Shown: one piece after another, positions 36,600 to 49,915 of the stretch
Layout of the letters: the number at the start of each line of letters is the position of its first letter
Position numbering within the stretch: position 1 is the first letter of the stretch
Assembly (NCBI RefSeq): GCF_041146795.1
Contig: NC_135170.1
Span: forward strand, 5,480,033 to 5,544,032
Reading direction: 5' to 3'
DNA length: 64,000 nt
DNA from: Maylandia zebra
Lineage: Eukaryota; Chordata; Actinopteri; Cichliformes; Cichlidae
Made by a program: the position numbers and the translations under genes
Notes under the pieces: generated by a model
Database searches by the model: none
What the model was told of the DNA's origin: nothing
What the model saw: only the letters and a program-made list of their open reading frames with translations

Positions 36600-38990
36600 A
36601 AACAAACAACAGAAAAAAAAGCAGCAATATTAGTTCGATTTCATTTCAACTGATGAAGTTTCATCAGTCTTCTCTCAGTAGAGAATGAGATGTAGATGTG
36701 GAGTGGTTTATCAAAGCAAAGAATAGACCTAGACGCTAAAGTTTTGCACAACCATGACAACTTAACACTCCACTCGCTGATGAATATTGAACACGAATGA
36801 TGAATATTTTTTGCCTGTTTGCAAGACCAGAAGTGACATAAGACACTGACTCAAAAGAGAATATTTATCGTTGGGATGGTGAACTTTCCCCTAGAGCGTT
36901 CAGTCTATCGCCTTCCTCTGCTAAGAGACTTTCCTCACTATGAATTCAACCATCCAGTTAGATAATTTCATGAGGTTGCTGCTGTTAGCCTTGTCAAACA
37001 TGAAAAATGAGCTACAGTCTCTGAAAAAGATCCTGGGATGAAAGAAAGGCTCGTAGTAATTGTAGTATGAGTTAAGTTTTCTTTTTACTATTTCAAATGC
37101 TACAATCCTCACGTCTGAGCTTTGGCTTGTTTTGGTGAGGAGAGAATGAGGAAAACCAAGAAACATTGTTAAAATCTCCCCAAAACATCTGTAAGTGGAC
37201 CCTGAGTTAAATGGGTTGGGTTATACACAAACTAGTTTTCCAAGAGCAGAATGAACTGAAGCCTACAGCCATGACAAGGTATCCAGATGAAACACCCCAA
37301 ATGGCTGCTGGACTTTCAGATAAGACTTTTCACAGTTTTCTCGCACAGGACTAAGGAGAGTTTTTACTTCTCCTTTTGAAAAAAGAGTAAAGAAAGTAAC
37401 CATTGAGGCCCATTGAGTTTGACTACTGTCGGCTCCAGTCAACCATGAAATGTGGTTGAAAGGCTATTTAAGTCCAAAAAGGACCGCACACACTTTGGTG
37501 CTTGAGGTCTTCACACTAGTCTAGAAATGACCCCTTACCTTCTTTTAACCATAAAAAGTGACAAATTTGGTTGAGAGTCCAAAGATATTTTGATATCTTT
37601 AAGATCAGAAACATTCTATTTGTTTTAGTGAGGGAAAACGGGAAAACATGGGAAAATGTTTGGGAAAACCTATCAAGATATACTTTCTATTTGTTCCTCT
37701 TGGGTTTCCAAGTAACAAAGACCTTGAATATGATTTTAGAAAGTGAGGTTAGTTTTCGAAACCAGAAAGGACACTCTGGTTCCTACTTTGTGAAAGCAAA
37801 AGCAAGTCAGATGAAAATGGCCCAAACAACAGTTCTCAAGGTCTTCTTGCTAGTTATTCCTCCAAGGCCCTCAGCTTGGCTAAATTTTCTTTTAACGAGG
37901 AAGTCAAATTCATGACATTTCAGTATCTCTTTTGCAAACAGCATTCAGACACTTTTTGTTTTCTTTTGATGGAGGAAGAAATCCAAGCTCCTGGAGAAAA
38001 CCCAGTGGACAAACATGGTTTTCAAGCTACAGGAAAATTTTGTTGTGATGCAACACTGCTAGCTGCCTGCTAGCTGCAGTAACATACAATAAATATCAAT
38101 CATATCAATGTTTACAAATCACACATATATCATTGGTGATCATTGGTGAAAAACCTGGATTCTTATCTGCTAGACCATGAGAAACAACCTGTAACCGGCC
38201 AGATAGATATTTACACAGTGAATCTGCTGTCCACTTGTAACAATGACAACTGAAGAAGCTCCTGCCTGGAGGAAGAGCCTGCAAATGCAGATGAAAGCAG
38301 GTCACAAGACCAGCTTCCCCTTTCAGAACACGTCAATAAGATGAGTTTAGGTTAGGTGGTGGGAGTGGGTTTTTTTTTTTTACTGCGCAAATCTCTGCTT
38401 CCAAGGTCCACATTGAGCTGTTGGTACTGTATGTTCATTAAGTGAAGAAAAGCACCCCAGAGCTTATGGTTACAGCAATATACCAACGAGAGAAAGAGTC
38501 AGCCAACTGCATTAGGTGTCTGTGCAGAAACTTCATAATAAATCGTGCAGCCACACAAATAGCTGGCATTCCATCACAGCAGTCATGTATAAATGGCGCA
38601 CCTCCCCACATAAAGCTGCATATAGACGGCACTGGTAGCCCCAGCATGGGCCTACCAGTGTTCACCAGCATTATATAAGAACCGAGATAAGGCCACGGAG
38701 GCAGGGAAAAGAAATGTGCGCAAGCATCCATCTTAGCTTCAAAATGGAAGCCTTGAACACCCCCCCCCCCCCCCCCCCCCCGAACACCACCAACACCAGG
38801 CAGCATCAGAAGCACACACCGAGAGGCAGCCCTGAACATTAGGAGAAAATGCTTTTTTCTCTCTTTTTGAGCAGGTGGCTGTGTACTGACTGATCCTGCG
38901 TTTATCTGAGAATTATTTGAGCGTCTTTAATATTTCATCACCTCACAAGGCTGGTGTTACAGGGAAAAACATGTTTCCTACCTTCTAATT
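36600..38990. other. probable 5' intron of cdk5r1
   Basis: No exon recognised between the cdk5r1 5' UTR acceptor and the CpG-rich block. Open frames here lack family features. A 22-base poly-C tract lies at 38,760-38,781. Confidence 0.4.
38760..38781 (+). repeat. poly-C tract, 22 bases
   Basis: An uninterrupted C run with no adjacent dinucleotide repeat. Confidence 0.95.
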
Positions 38991-39029
38991 AATCTTCTCT
39001 TCTTGTGAAATCCATGTATCCCACCTTGA

Positions 39030-39730
39030 CCTCCCCCGTACCCTCGCTGCTGGGTAAGATCAAAATGTGAAAAGGCTTTCCGCCCACGGAATCCACAACC
39101 GCCGGCACGAGCTCGTCCAGCCAAACGGGTCTCGCTCGAACACCGACAGGTCTGCTGCCCGCGCCCCTTCCCTTCAGAGCCTCATTCAGAAAGAGTCTCT
39201 CGCTCCTCTGCGGGAATACACACGCAAAGCGAATATGTGCCGCACTCCTTCGCTCGCAGCGAGTGGAGAGATGTCTTCCATTGAGAAGCCCAAAAAACTA
39301 CACGGTGGAGGCTGTTTGATGCTCACAACTCGCCCAGACATGAATCAAACAGCACGCCGGCCCGCTGGTCTAAAAACCTACATTAACACAAAAAAGCGGC
39401 GACAGAGAGAGAGGGGGACAGAAAAACATGGCCACGATAAAGTCCAAAAATAGACGGCAGCTTATTCCCTCAGTAAAGCAGCAAAGCAAAGAGCGAGCGA
39501 GACAGGGAGAGAGAGAGAGATGCGGGCATCAGCACTTATTCGGGTTGGATGTGCGAGAGAAACGGCGCTCTCTCATTGGCTGCTGCCTGGATGCTGCTGC
39601 CGCCGCTGAAGTCGTTCAGCCTATCGCTCTCCGAGGTGCTGAAGCAGCCGGCCAAACGTGTCGAAGCTGCTGCTGCCGTGCTGTGGTGGTGGAGGTGGTG
39701 GAGGGTGGCTGCTGAGGATCAGCGCAGTGA
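39030..39730 (-). promoter_or_regulatory. CpG-rich block, probable cdk5r1 promoter region
   Basis: Dense CpG dinucleotides, an inverted CCAAT unit ('tctcattggctgc' near 39,572) and several GGTNNG-type donor candidates on the minus strand near 38,985-39,040 suggest a promoter and non-coding first exon. The nearest minus-strand gene is cdk5r1. No TATA box is seen. Assignment to cdk5r1 is inference from position. Confidence 0.45.
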
Positions 39731-39832
39731 TTTTTGTGAATCACTTCATCACAGCGAGTGAGGCCCCGTTAACACCGTGTTTGCTAACAAAAATAGCAGA
39801 TTCACAGGCGAATCCACCTCTTACAGGTACAA

Positions 39833-39855
39833 CCCCCCCCCCCCCCCCCCCCACC

Positions 39856-39924
<69 letters not shown>
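39833..39924 (+). repeat. compound (C)20 - (AC)n microsatellite
   Basis: A 20-base poly-C run (39833-39852) is followed after 'acca' by about 34 AC copies (39857-39924). Confidence 0.97.
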
Positions 39925-39926
<2 letters not shown>

Positions 39927-39929
39927 CTT

Positions 39930-40840
39930 CCCTTCCATCACAGGGCTAATACTGAGGGATGTACTAGTTGCTCTCTGATGTGTTCACTGAAATATGAATG
40001 TGTGTGAAGGTTAGACAGAAAGAACTTATGTTGTATAAATGAGTGAAAGGGGTTGTATAAAGTGCGCAAGCTGAGTAGATAAGAACCATTTAGTCAGCTG
40101 ACTCAGTCTTAACCAGCTCCTCTCTCAGAAAGATGTTAAAAAATTATTTTCTCCTTACATACACAATCTACATAAATGTAGCGCCCTGGGACTATATTTT
40201 CTATTTAACATTCTTAAAGAGACAGAAAGCTACATACATGTTCCCAGTGTGTCCGCGCAGGTTGTGGCTGTCCAGGTCAGGGCTTCTTTGAGTGGTTGAA
40301 AAAAGGAAGTCAAATGGACTTCATCCAAGAGGTTTCTTCAGTTCTAAAACCAAATGGTGGAGAGTCCCAGGTATTTAACTCCTAGTAGGGATTGTTCCCA
40401 TAGTTCCGAGGGTCACTAACCCTATTAATCATGTGAGTCATCACATGAGCCAAGGTGTGAAAAAAGGCGTGGATCTTTATCATCACCGGGATTAAGGGTG
40501 AAACCCCAGTAAAGAGATGAGATCTTCCCCCACCTCATCCTGCGCCTGAGAAGGGACCTCAGGACTCCTTAGGTGTTTTGTCCTTGTTTACTGGGATCAT
40601 GATTTCCTCAGAGCTGAAACTTCCACTCTGATCCTGAAACCACGACTCCTACATTCCTGCTTTCTGAACCGTTTTATCCGTAAGCTGGTTGACATCACTA
40701 CAACAGCAGGGATGACGTCTCACAATCAGAACCTGGTTAGAAAGCTGAAGCTGGCTCGGTTCACACAGATATTGCTGGTACATTTATTTACTTATTTTTT
40801 GCAATAAAAACCATGAAGAGCGTGCTCTTTCCAACTGTGT
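39930..40840. other. non-genic stretch
   Basis: No exon or element recognised. Confidence 0.45.
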
Positions 40841-40849
40841 TACATTGGC

Positions 40850-40985
40850 CACCCCTTGATTGAATCACAGCAATCTGGCAGACGGCTCAGAACAATCAAG
40901 GCCCACACGCACAGACTGAAAAACAATTGCTTCCTTAGAGCTATGGCCTTCATCACAACCCTCCTGCTCATCAAAGCACTGATTA
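40850..40985 (+). mobile_element. possible C-terminal scrap of a LINE reverse transcriptase
   Basis: The frame reads SGRRLRTIKAHTHRLKNNCF then LRAMAFI. This resembles the R-T--HR--NSFFP-A---LN ending of several fish LINE ORF2 proteins. The fragment is too short for a firm call. Confidence 0.35.
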
Positions 40986-40994
40986 CTGGAAATA

Positions 40995-41038
40995 CCCCCC
41001 CCCCCCCCCCCCCCCCCCCATCCACACACACACACACA
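40995..41038 (+). repeat. compound (C)25 - (CA)n repeat
   Basis: A 25-base poly-C tract (40995-41019) is followed by 'atc' and a short CA run. Confidence 0.95.
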
Positions 41039-41356
41039 TTGCACTTACACATACAGATCTGACGCCGCTGCTCTTTTTTGGCTAAGGAGAGTGTTCACCT
41101 AAAATGTCATTTAACACTTAAGTAGCATTAAACGATATCTAAAATTGGAAACTATTATGAAAATAAACAGTGACTTCAGTGAAATTAGGTTTAAGGGTCT
41201 GTCAGCACAATTAATCAAAGAAGGCATTATTTTGATGAAGTCAGTGAACAGCAAAATGCTTTTAAAAAAAAGGAAAACTAGTGTAACTCTGAAAGAAGAT
41301 AATGAGACAATAATCAGTTTGTCAGTTCAGCCAATCACTACCCAGATATTTCCAAA

Positions 41357-43995
<2,639 letters not shown>

Positions 43996-46560
43996 TGGGG
44001 GTGGGGGGTCATAGTTTGGTCCCGCCTTCACTGTTGTGATTGGTGTGGGGGTAGGGACAGGCTTAGGGCGTCGGGGGGTTCCCCGGAGGCATCTTCCTTG
44101 GGGGGCTCAACCCGGGGTAGCGGTCATGTCCGGTTAGGGGCTCTGTTGGCTCTCAGGTGACTGTTTCCTCGCGGCTGCGTGCAGCGGGGCTAGGGGAGGG
44201 TCTGTGCTGACGGACGTGGGTTACTGACCTGGTAGCCTGGCTGCCCCTGGGTGGGTCCGGGATGGGCGTGAGGTTCTGGGGGCGCTCCGTCTCTGGGCTG
44301 GGACCCGGACCGGGCCTCGGGGGCTTGGGTCCTGGTTGGTGTGTTGCCGGGGTTGTGGGCGGGTGGGTGCATGGGGGCCCAGCCCTGGAGCAGGGTGCCA
44401 CCGGTGCGTCGAGCCACCTGGGGGGCTCTTCAACTGGTGGGGGAGATTGTCACATCTTGCAGGAGGTCTCCTCTCCTCAGGAGCTCCCTCTGCAGGAGGG
44501 GGAGATACAGGAGAGGTGGAGGAAGATCTCAGCCTGGGTGTTTATTGTCTTATGTAGTCTGGAAGATGAGTGGATGGTGGGGTGGGTGCAGTTTTCTCTG
44601 TGGTGGGGTTGGGTGGACTGTCCCGGGCTCTGTGGGGCCGGGCGGCGCTGCTGCACTGGGCCCGGTCTGGATGGGCCTGGGCCCCCTTTCCCTGGCGGGT
44701 CGCGGAGTATGGGGGTGCCTACTGGGGTCAGCGGGGGAGCTGGCCCCAGGGAGGGGTCACTTGCCCCTCCCTTCCTTCCCTCCCCATCTCCAGCTGCCTC
44801 CCTCTTCCCGCTCCACCACAACCACCCACACATGCAGGGCCTTGGAGTAGGGGTATGTCACCAGGGTGCAGAGGAGGCTACCCCCCCCCCCCCCCCCCCC
44901 CCTGTCCCCTTCTGCCTGCCTCTGCCTCAATTTTATCCCACAACTTAGACATTCACATTACTCACACTCTCATTACACATACATATAGGATCTTGGGGGT
45001 GGGCACAATACACGGAGTCCAAAGTACCATCAGGGTGTACACCCCACCCCTGGCATCGTTGCCCACCTCTCAATTTTAAATACACGTAGACATTGAGGGC
45101 TAGCAGGAGGGACCATGCGCTTACCTGCTGCTCTCTGGCAGGTAGCTCCATGCCCTCCTGGGTTTTAAATGCACCTTAGAACACACATGCATCAACACTA
45201 CAATGAGCGGGTGGAGGGAGGTTTGGAGTCTTCTCTCACCCCCGTTCTCTGCGGCCTGCTGGAGCGGGGGGGGGCTAGGACTAGGAGGAGGAGTTGGCCG
45301 TCCGACTGCGGTCTGGAGTGTGGAGCCTTCCTGCTGCTGCGGAGTCGGGGCGGTCTGCCTCCCCCCACCGCAGGGAAAAGGGAAACACCACCTGGGTCTG
45401 GGCGCAGTTCCCCCCTCCAGGGGCGGGGGCACCTAGACCCGGTTTGTAGAGTACGCTTGGGGAGTGTGATCGTGTGTACAGCGTCTCTTTATGTCTGTCT
45501 CCACGTTGGTTGAGTGTGGAGTAAGTGCATATGAGAGCATGAGGGTGGGAATGGATGTTTGTATCTGTGTGTGCCTGTATGTCTGTGTCTATATGTCAGG
45601 TTGGGTGTCAGGCGCCACCTCTCTGGGGGACATCTCAGGCCCTCCAAGGTTTGGAGGCCTATCTCCCCCTACCACCACTTCCCCTGCCAGTGGTGGACCC
45701 CCTCAGACATCGGTGCGTTGGTGGTTCTTTGTGTCCGGGGATGGGCGTCCAGGTACACACCGGCTCACTCCTTGGCGGCCGCTTATCGGGGCCTGGAGCC
45801 TGGGGCTCGCTCGGGCCACTTCGGAGGTGGGGTGCCCCCGGCCTCTCGGCCTGGGGCTCGGTCACTCAGGCGCAGCTGGCTGCCGGCGGAGCTCACGGGC
45901 GCGTCACTGCAACTTCTGCTCCGCGGCTGCTGAGTGAGCCCTCATCTGGGACTCTCCTCAGCTCTTTCCGGGACAGTGGCGCGGCTGCCCCTCTGTTGGT
46001 CTTCCTTGGTCTCTTGTGTTCTGGGGGCCTCTGGATTTCTGGAGTTTTGATCTCCTCATTACCTGCTTCACGCCCTGGAGGACGGGGCTGTGGCCCCCCC
46101 ACACCCTCTAGCAGATTATTACATGAAGGAACATTTTAAAAAACAAAAAATAAGCGCGTCCATGCTCACAGGTGTACACACGGGTGATCACACCCACAAA
46201 CTACACCCTTTTTGGCTCCTACCTCAAAGCACACTGTGTTCTGTTGATCTTATGTGCTGCACAATAATGTTTAACATTTAGTATTTACTGTCATATTCCC
46301 ATATATCATTGTGATGTTGTTTATTCTATTACTCTTGTTCTCTTCTGCTTGTTTTCTTTTTTCTTTCTCAGCAGGTGACCCAGGTGATTGATATATGCAT
46401 TTTTTTTTCTCTGCCCGTTCTGTTGGTTTTTGTCTTTTGCCCTTCTCCCCCGTCCCTCTTCTCAGCTGTTTCTCTTTCCCTCTTTCTTTCTCCCCTTCTT
46501 TCCCCCAGTCAAGTCTGTCCCGTATTCAGTAAGTGAAAATAAAATAAACAATAAAAGGTG
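43996..46560 (+). other. G-rich 3' UTR of the L1-type LINE
   Basis: Directly after the ORF2 stop the base composition switches to strongly G-rich (gggggtggggggtc, ggcgtcggggggttccc, tggggggctc). It contains many G-runs able to form G-quadruplexes. Overlapping open frames up to 228 codons occur in all frames because stop codons are rare in such DNA; none has a domain. A 22-base poly-C tract is at 44,881-44,902. Confidence 0.6.
44881..44902 (+). repeat. poly-C tract, 22 bases
   Basis: An uninterrupted C run within the LINE 3' region. Confidence 0.95.
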
Positions 46561-46564
46561 AATC

Positions 46565-47590
46565 AAATGGACCATTACGGCAAGGCTGGGATGGTCAGTT
46601 TGGTAAAGTAAATCCGTTGGGCATCTTTCTTTGCCTTTAGACAACAATTCTGATGCAAAAGAGCCAAACGGGACAGGCCAAAAAGAAAAAAAAGAAAAAA
46701 AAAAAAAAAATGACAACCAGCACTGATCAGGAGGAAAATCACAAACCCTTTTGCAGCCACTTCCCTGACACTCTACAGCAGACACCAAAACCCGATGCTT
46801 CCCGCAGTCTCTCTCCAGATGAAAGTCAGTGTAAAATCAGCCTGTACAGCTGTTTTCCAACAGCAGTAACACTTTTTCATCCATGATCCAGACTCCGTAA
46901 AAAGGCAGTGAGCTGGAAAATGGATTTATCTGAATGGCTCTCTTCCCAAATACAGCTCTACCCACGGGCAACAGAGGCCACTGAGTGCACACGAGGAGGG
47001 ACTTTTGTAAAGCTTCTTAAAGAGGAAGCTTTATCTAAATCCTGCAAAGAATAAGATACACAGTAAAGCACAGCTGATGGGTGACTGTATGAATATATGA
47101 CAAATAAATCAATATTCAGATTTATGGATCAGATGCTTAATGATTTTCAATATTCTTAAAGGTACAATGAAGCACAGTGGGGATACAGTATTGATCAGCA
47201 ATCAGTGCGTTGCTGTTGAGCTTATGCTTTGTGGCATGATGCATTCAGGATGCCGAAACAAAGCAGTATTCAGGTGAGCCTGAATGCACCATTGTGTCAA
47301 CTCTCCCTGGTCCTTTGTCCTGTGTCTTGTGGTATAACCCTCAGCTTATTCCACTAAGGTTACAACTTACAATTGTCTTTAATTACAGTTTGTTCAGTGA
47401 ACAAAACTTTTTTTAAATTACCAAACTGTTGCCAGATACATTTCTGCATCCTGGTTGGTTCCCAGTTGGCCCAGCGACATCTTTTTTTCCTTTCCTGTGG
47501 CCCCGTAGTTAACCTGGCAATGAGCAGAAGTAATTTTAGGATTTAAATGAGTGTAGGAGACTGAGGATGACACAAGACTGTGTGTCAACA
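46565..47590. other. non-genic stretch
   Basis: Contains an A-rich run (46,681-46,710). No exon recognised. Confidence 0.45.
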
Positions 47591-47594
47591 GCTG

Positions 47595-47790
47595 AATAAA
47601 TCAAATCACTTTTATTGTCACATCACATGTGCAGGTACACTGGTGCAGTACATGTGAGTGAAATTCTTGTGTGCGAGCTTCACAAGCAACAGAGTTGTGC
47701 AAAAATACAATAACATAAAACAAGCAAAATTTAAGAATGGCTAAATCTAAGACTAATAAATATATGTACAATATATAATAGTATATGCAT
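47595..47790 (-). mobile_element. retroelement 3' end
   Basis: On the minus strand this reads '..gtgtacctgcacatgtgatgtgacaataaaagtgatttgatttattc', a common 3' end of fish LINE or SINE copies. No coding is attached. Confidence 0.5.
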
Positions 47791-48071
47791 TACTGTATAA
47801 CAGATCAGGAAAGCTTTTAAAAATTTTAACATTTGATTGTTTTGCTTTGTTGAATTAGAAATATTATATTTAACTTATTATTGTTATTATTATTTATTAT
47901 TTCAGGTGTAATTTATTAATTTTGTTTGTGGTATAGTATCTTAAAGGGTCAAAGCACCCCTCCAATAAAACCTCTGAAATATCGTCAGTTTCTTACTACA
48001 GTAAAAACATGTCTTTATATTCGTTTTTTGGTGTTTTCTCTCATAACATCTATCCCATAAATGGTGGTTTG

Positions 48072-48185
48072 GACACAGTTTAGAAATCTTTAAAGCAAGG
48101 GTGTCAAACATAAGCCCTGGGTGCCATAATTGGCCCGGCAAAAGCTCCATTCTGGCCCTGCTGCATTGGAAAACATGAAGGAGGA
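48072..48185. mobile_element. short terminal fragment of an hAT-like MITE
   Basis: 'caagggtgtcaaacataagccctgggtgcc' and 'ggcccggc' resemble the 'gggtgtcaaactcaaggcccgggggcc' end of a very common fish DNA element. The other end was not identified. Confidence 0.4.
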
Positions 48186-48342
48186 AAAATTACATTTTTG
48201 GACTTTTAACTGTTTAAGTTTTACAGCTTTATTTATTTATTTATTTTTACTAATGTTACACCAAAGTAATCAGGAAATAGATTTAAAAAAATACACGAAA
48301 GAGGAAAGTTCCTGTTTTTTCACTTTTTCACAGTGACTTAAA

Positions 48343-48363
48343 CCCCCCCCCCCCCCCCCCCCC
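48343..48363 (+). repeat. poly-C tract, 21 bases
   Basis: An uninterrupted C run; no adjacent dinucleotide repeat. Confidence 0.95.
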
Positions 48364-48639
48364 ATTCAATTTTAGAGGCGAGTCACTGAGCTACACCTTC
48401 CAGAAGTTTTTCTAAAATTTGACACGTTTATTTCCGTACAGTTTCTTTATCATGTAGAAACATTGAGATGCTCTGTAGAAATTATACTTCTTATTATTTT
48501 AATGTATCTCAGGTCTTAAATATGCAATTAAACCTCTTTATGCTGATAGAAGATTAAAGTGGGATTTGCGTGGTCCATGAAGTAAAATCAGTTTGACTTT
48601 CATAAATTTTAATACACTCGTGTCTAATCTATAGATATA

Positions 48640-49700
48640 ATAGATATAGATATAATTTATTTCGAACATGCAAATATAATTGAAATAACAACAGAAAAAA
48701 ACAAAAAACAAAACTTAAAAATCATCAAGTTTTCATGAATATATCTTTGTCTACAGAATGCGTATGCTCGAAAAGGAGTAGATGAAGTTTACACTTTTCT
48801 TGTTCCTACCCCCTTATTTCAAATTTCATTGCTTACAAATCCATATCCAGGATTCAACATTATTTGATCATATATGATTAACTATGTACAAGTCTAACAC
48901 ATTGAACATACACAAATAAAAACCATTTTCAGCACGTAAACCAGAACAACAACAAACTACATTTTTACATAAACGAATCACCCTGTCTATAACACCCGCT
49001 TAATCTCTGAGCTTGTTTTATATCTATGTGACAAACACCTTAATGAACACTTAAGGTTGGGTTACTCAGGCCTTGATCTATATAAAACAAAAAAATGAGG
49101 ACACAATGAGACAACTCAGTCACTGAGAGGAAGATTTCTTATATTCATGCAATTTATTATTTTTGAACAATCATGTGAATTTTTGTATTGATGTACTTGT
49201 CTTGATTTCATCTGTACAGGTGTTCCACACACTAACTCCTCTGACTGTAATGCTCTGATATTTTACATTTGTCCTTACTACTGGCCTGCTGAACACAAGG
49301 ATTCCTCTCAGGTCATGAGTATTTGGTCTTATTTGGAACAAGTTCTGAATGTTGTGGGGAAAAGATTTATTTGCTGCTTTATACATTGTTTGCACTTTAA
49401 ATTTGAGAATATTTAATTTGATAAAAAGTGGATTTGATGGTTCCCTTGAAGTAGCTTTATTTATTATCCTTATTGCTCTTTTTTGCAGAATGTATATTGG
49501 ATAAGTGTGTGTCTTATACGTGTTTCCCCACACTTCCACACAGTATGTCATGTATAATAGAACAATAGAGAGTATATAATGATGTTTGATTTATGAGATC
49601 CTTGACCTTATAGAGACTTCGATATTTTGCCTCTGATATGAGTAATGTGGGGAATCCAATTATTCATTACCCATATTATTTCAATTCTTTAAAGCTGACA
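48640..49700 (-). mobile_element. CR1/Rex1-like LINE 3' fragment
   Basis: The minus-strand frame at 49,551-49,171 reads TYCVEVWGNTYKTHTYPIYI, LQKRAIRIINKA, then a VRTNVKYQSI--RGVSVWN ending. This is the post-polymerase region of CR1/Rex1-like ORF2. The 3' UTR continues to about 48,640 and closes with a 'tttgcatgttcgaaataaat' type end. The RT core itself is absent. Confidence 0.7.
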
Positions 49701-49704
49701 GGAC

Positions 49705-49915
49705 TTTTATTTTATTTATTTTATTATTTATTTATCTATTGTTTTAGTATTTTTCAGTCAAAAACGACATAACCCATCATGCAATCCGGTCCAGTACACG
49801 TCAACTTCCGGGTGGCGGGGCGTAAAGCCGGAATGTTTTGATTTTGAAGTCTTCTCCAACTTTAGCCGGTTGTTTCAAAGAGCAATTGTAAACGGACATC
49901 CTCCACAGACGGTTG
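49705..49915 (+). promoter_or_regulatory. rpain: rpain promoter region and 5' UTR
   Basis: GC content rises at 49,780. An ETS-type CTTCCGG word lies at 49,805-49,811 and 'aagccggaatg' follows. There is no TATA box at the usual distance; this looks like a TATA-less housekeeping promoter. Confidence 0.5.

Noticed and set aside
39067..39453. 128-codon open frame in the CpG-rich block
   Set aside because: Basic, low-information sequence without a family match; it runs across a probable promoter, and the frame is likely open by composition.
39777..40007. His/Thr-repeat proteins over CA microsatellites (also near 20.1 kb and 25.0 kb)
   Set aside because: Translation of dinucleotide repeats, not genes.
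44262..44948. Long overlapping open frames (up to 228 codons) in several frames of the G-rich block
   Set aside because: All frames are open on both strands because GC-rich DNA has few stops; the sequences are low-complexity Gly/Pro/Trp with no domain, and they sit in the 3' region of a LINE.
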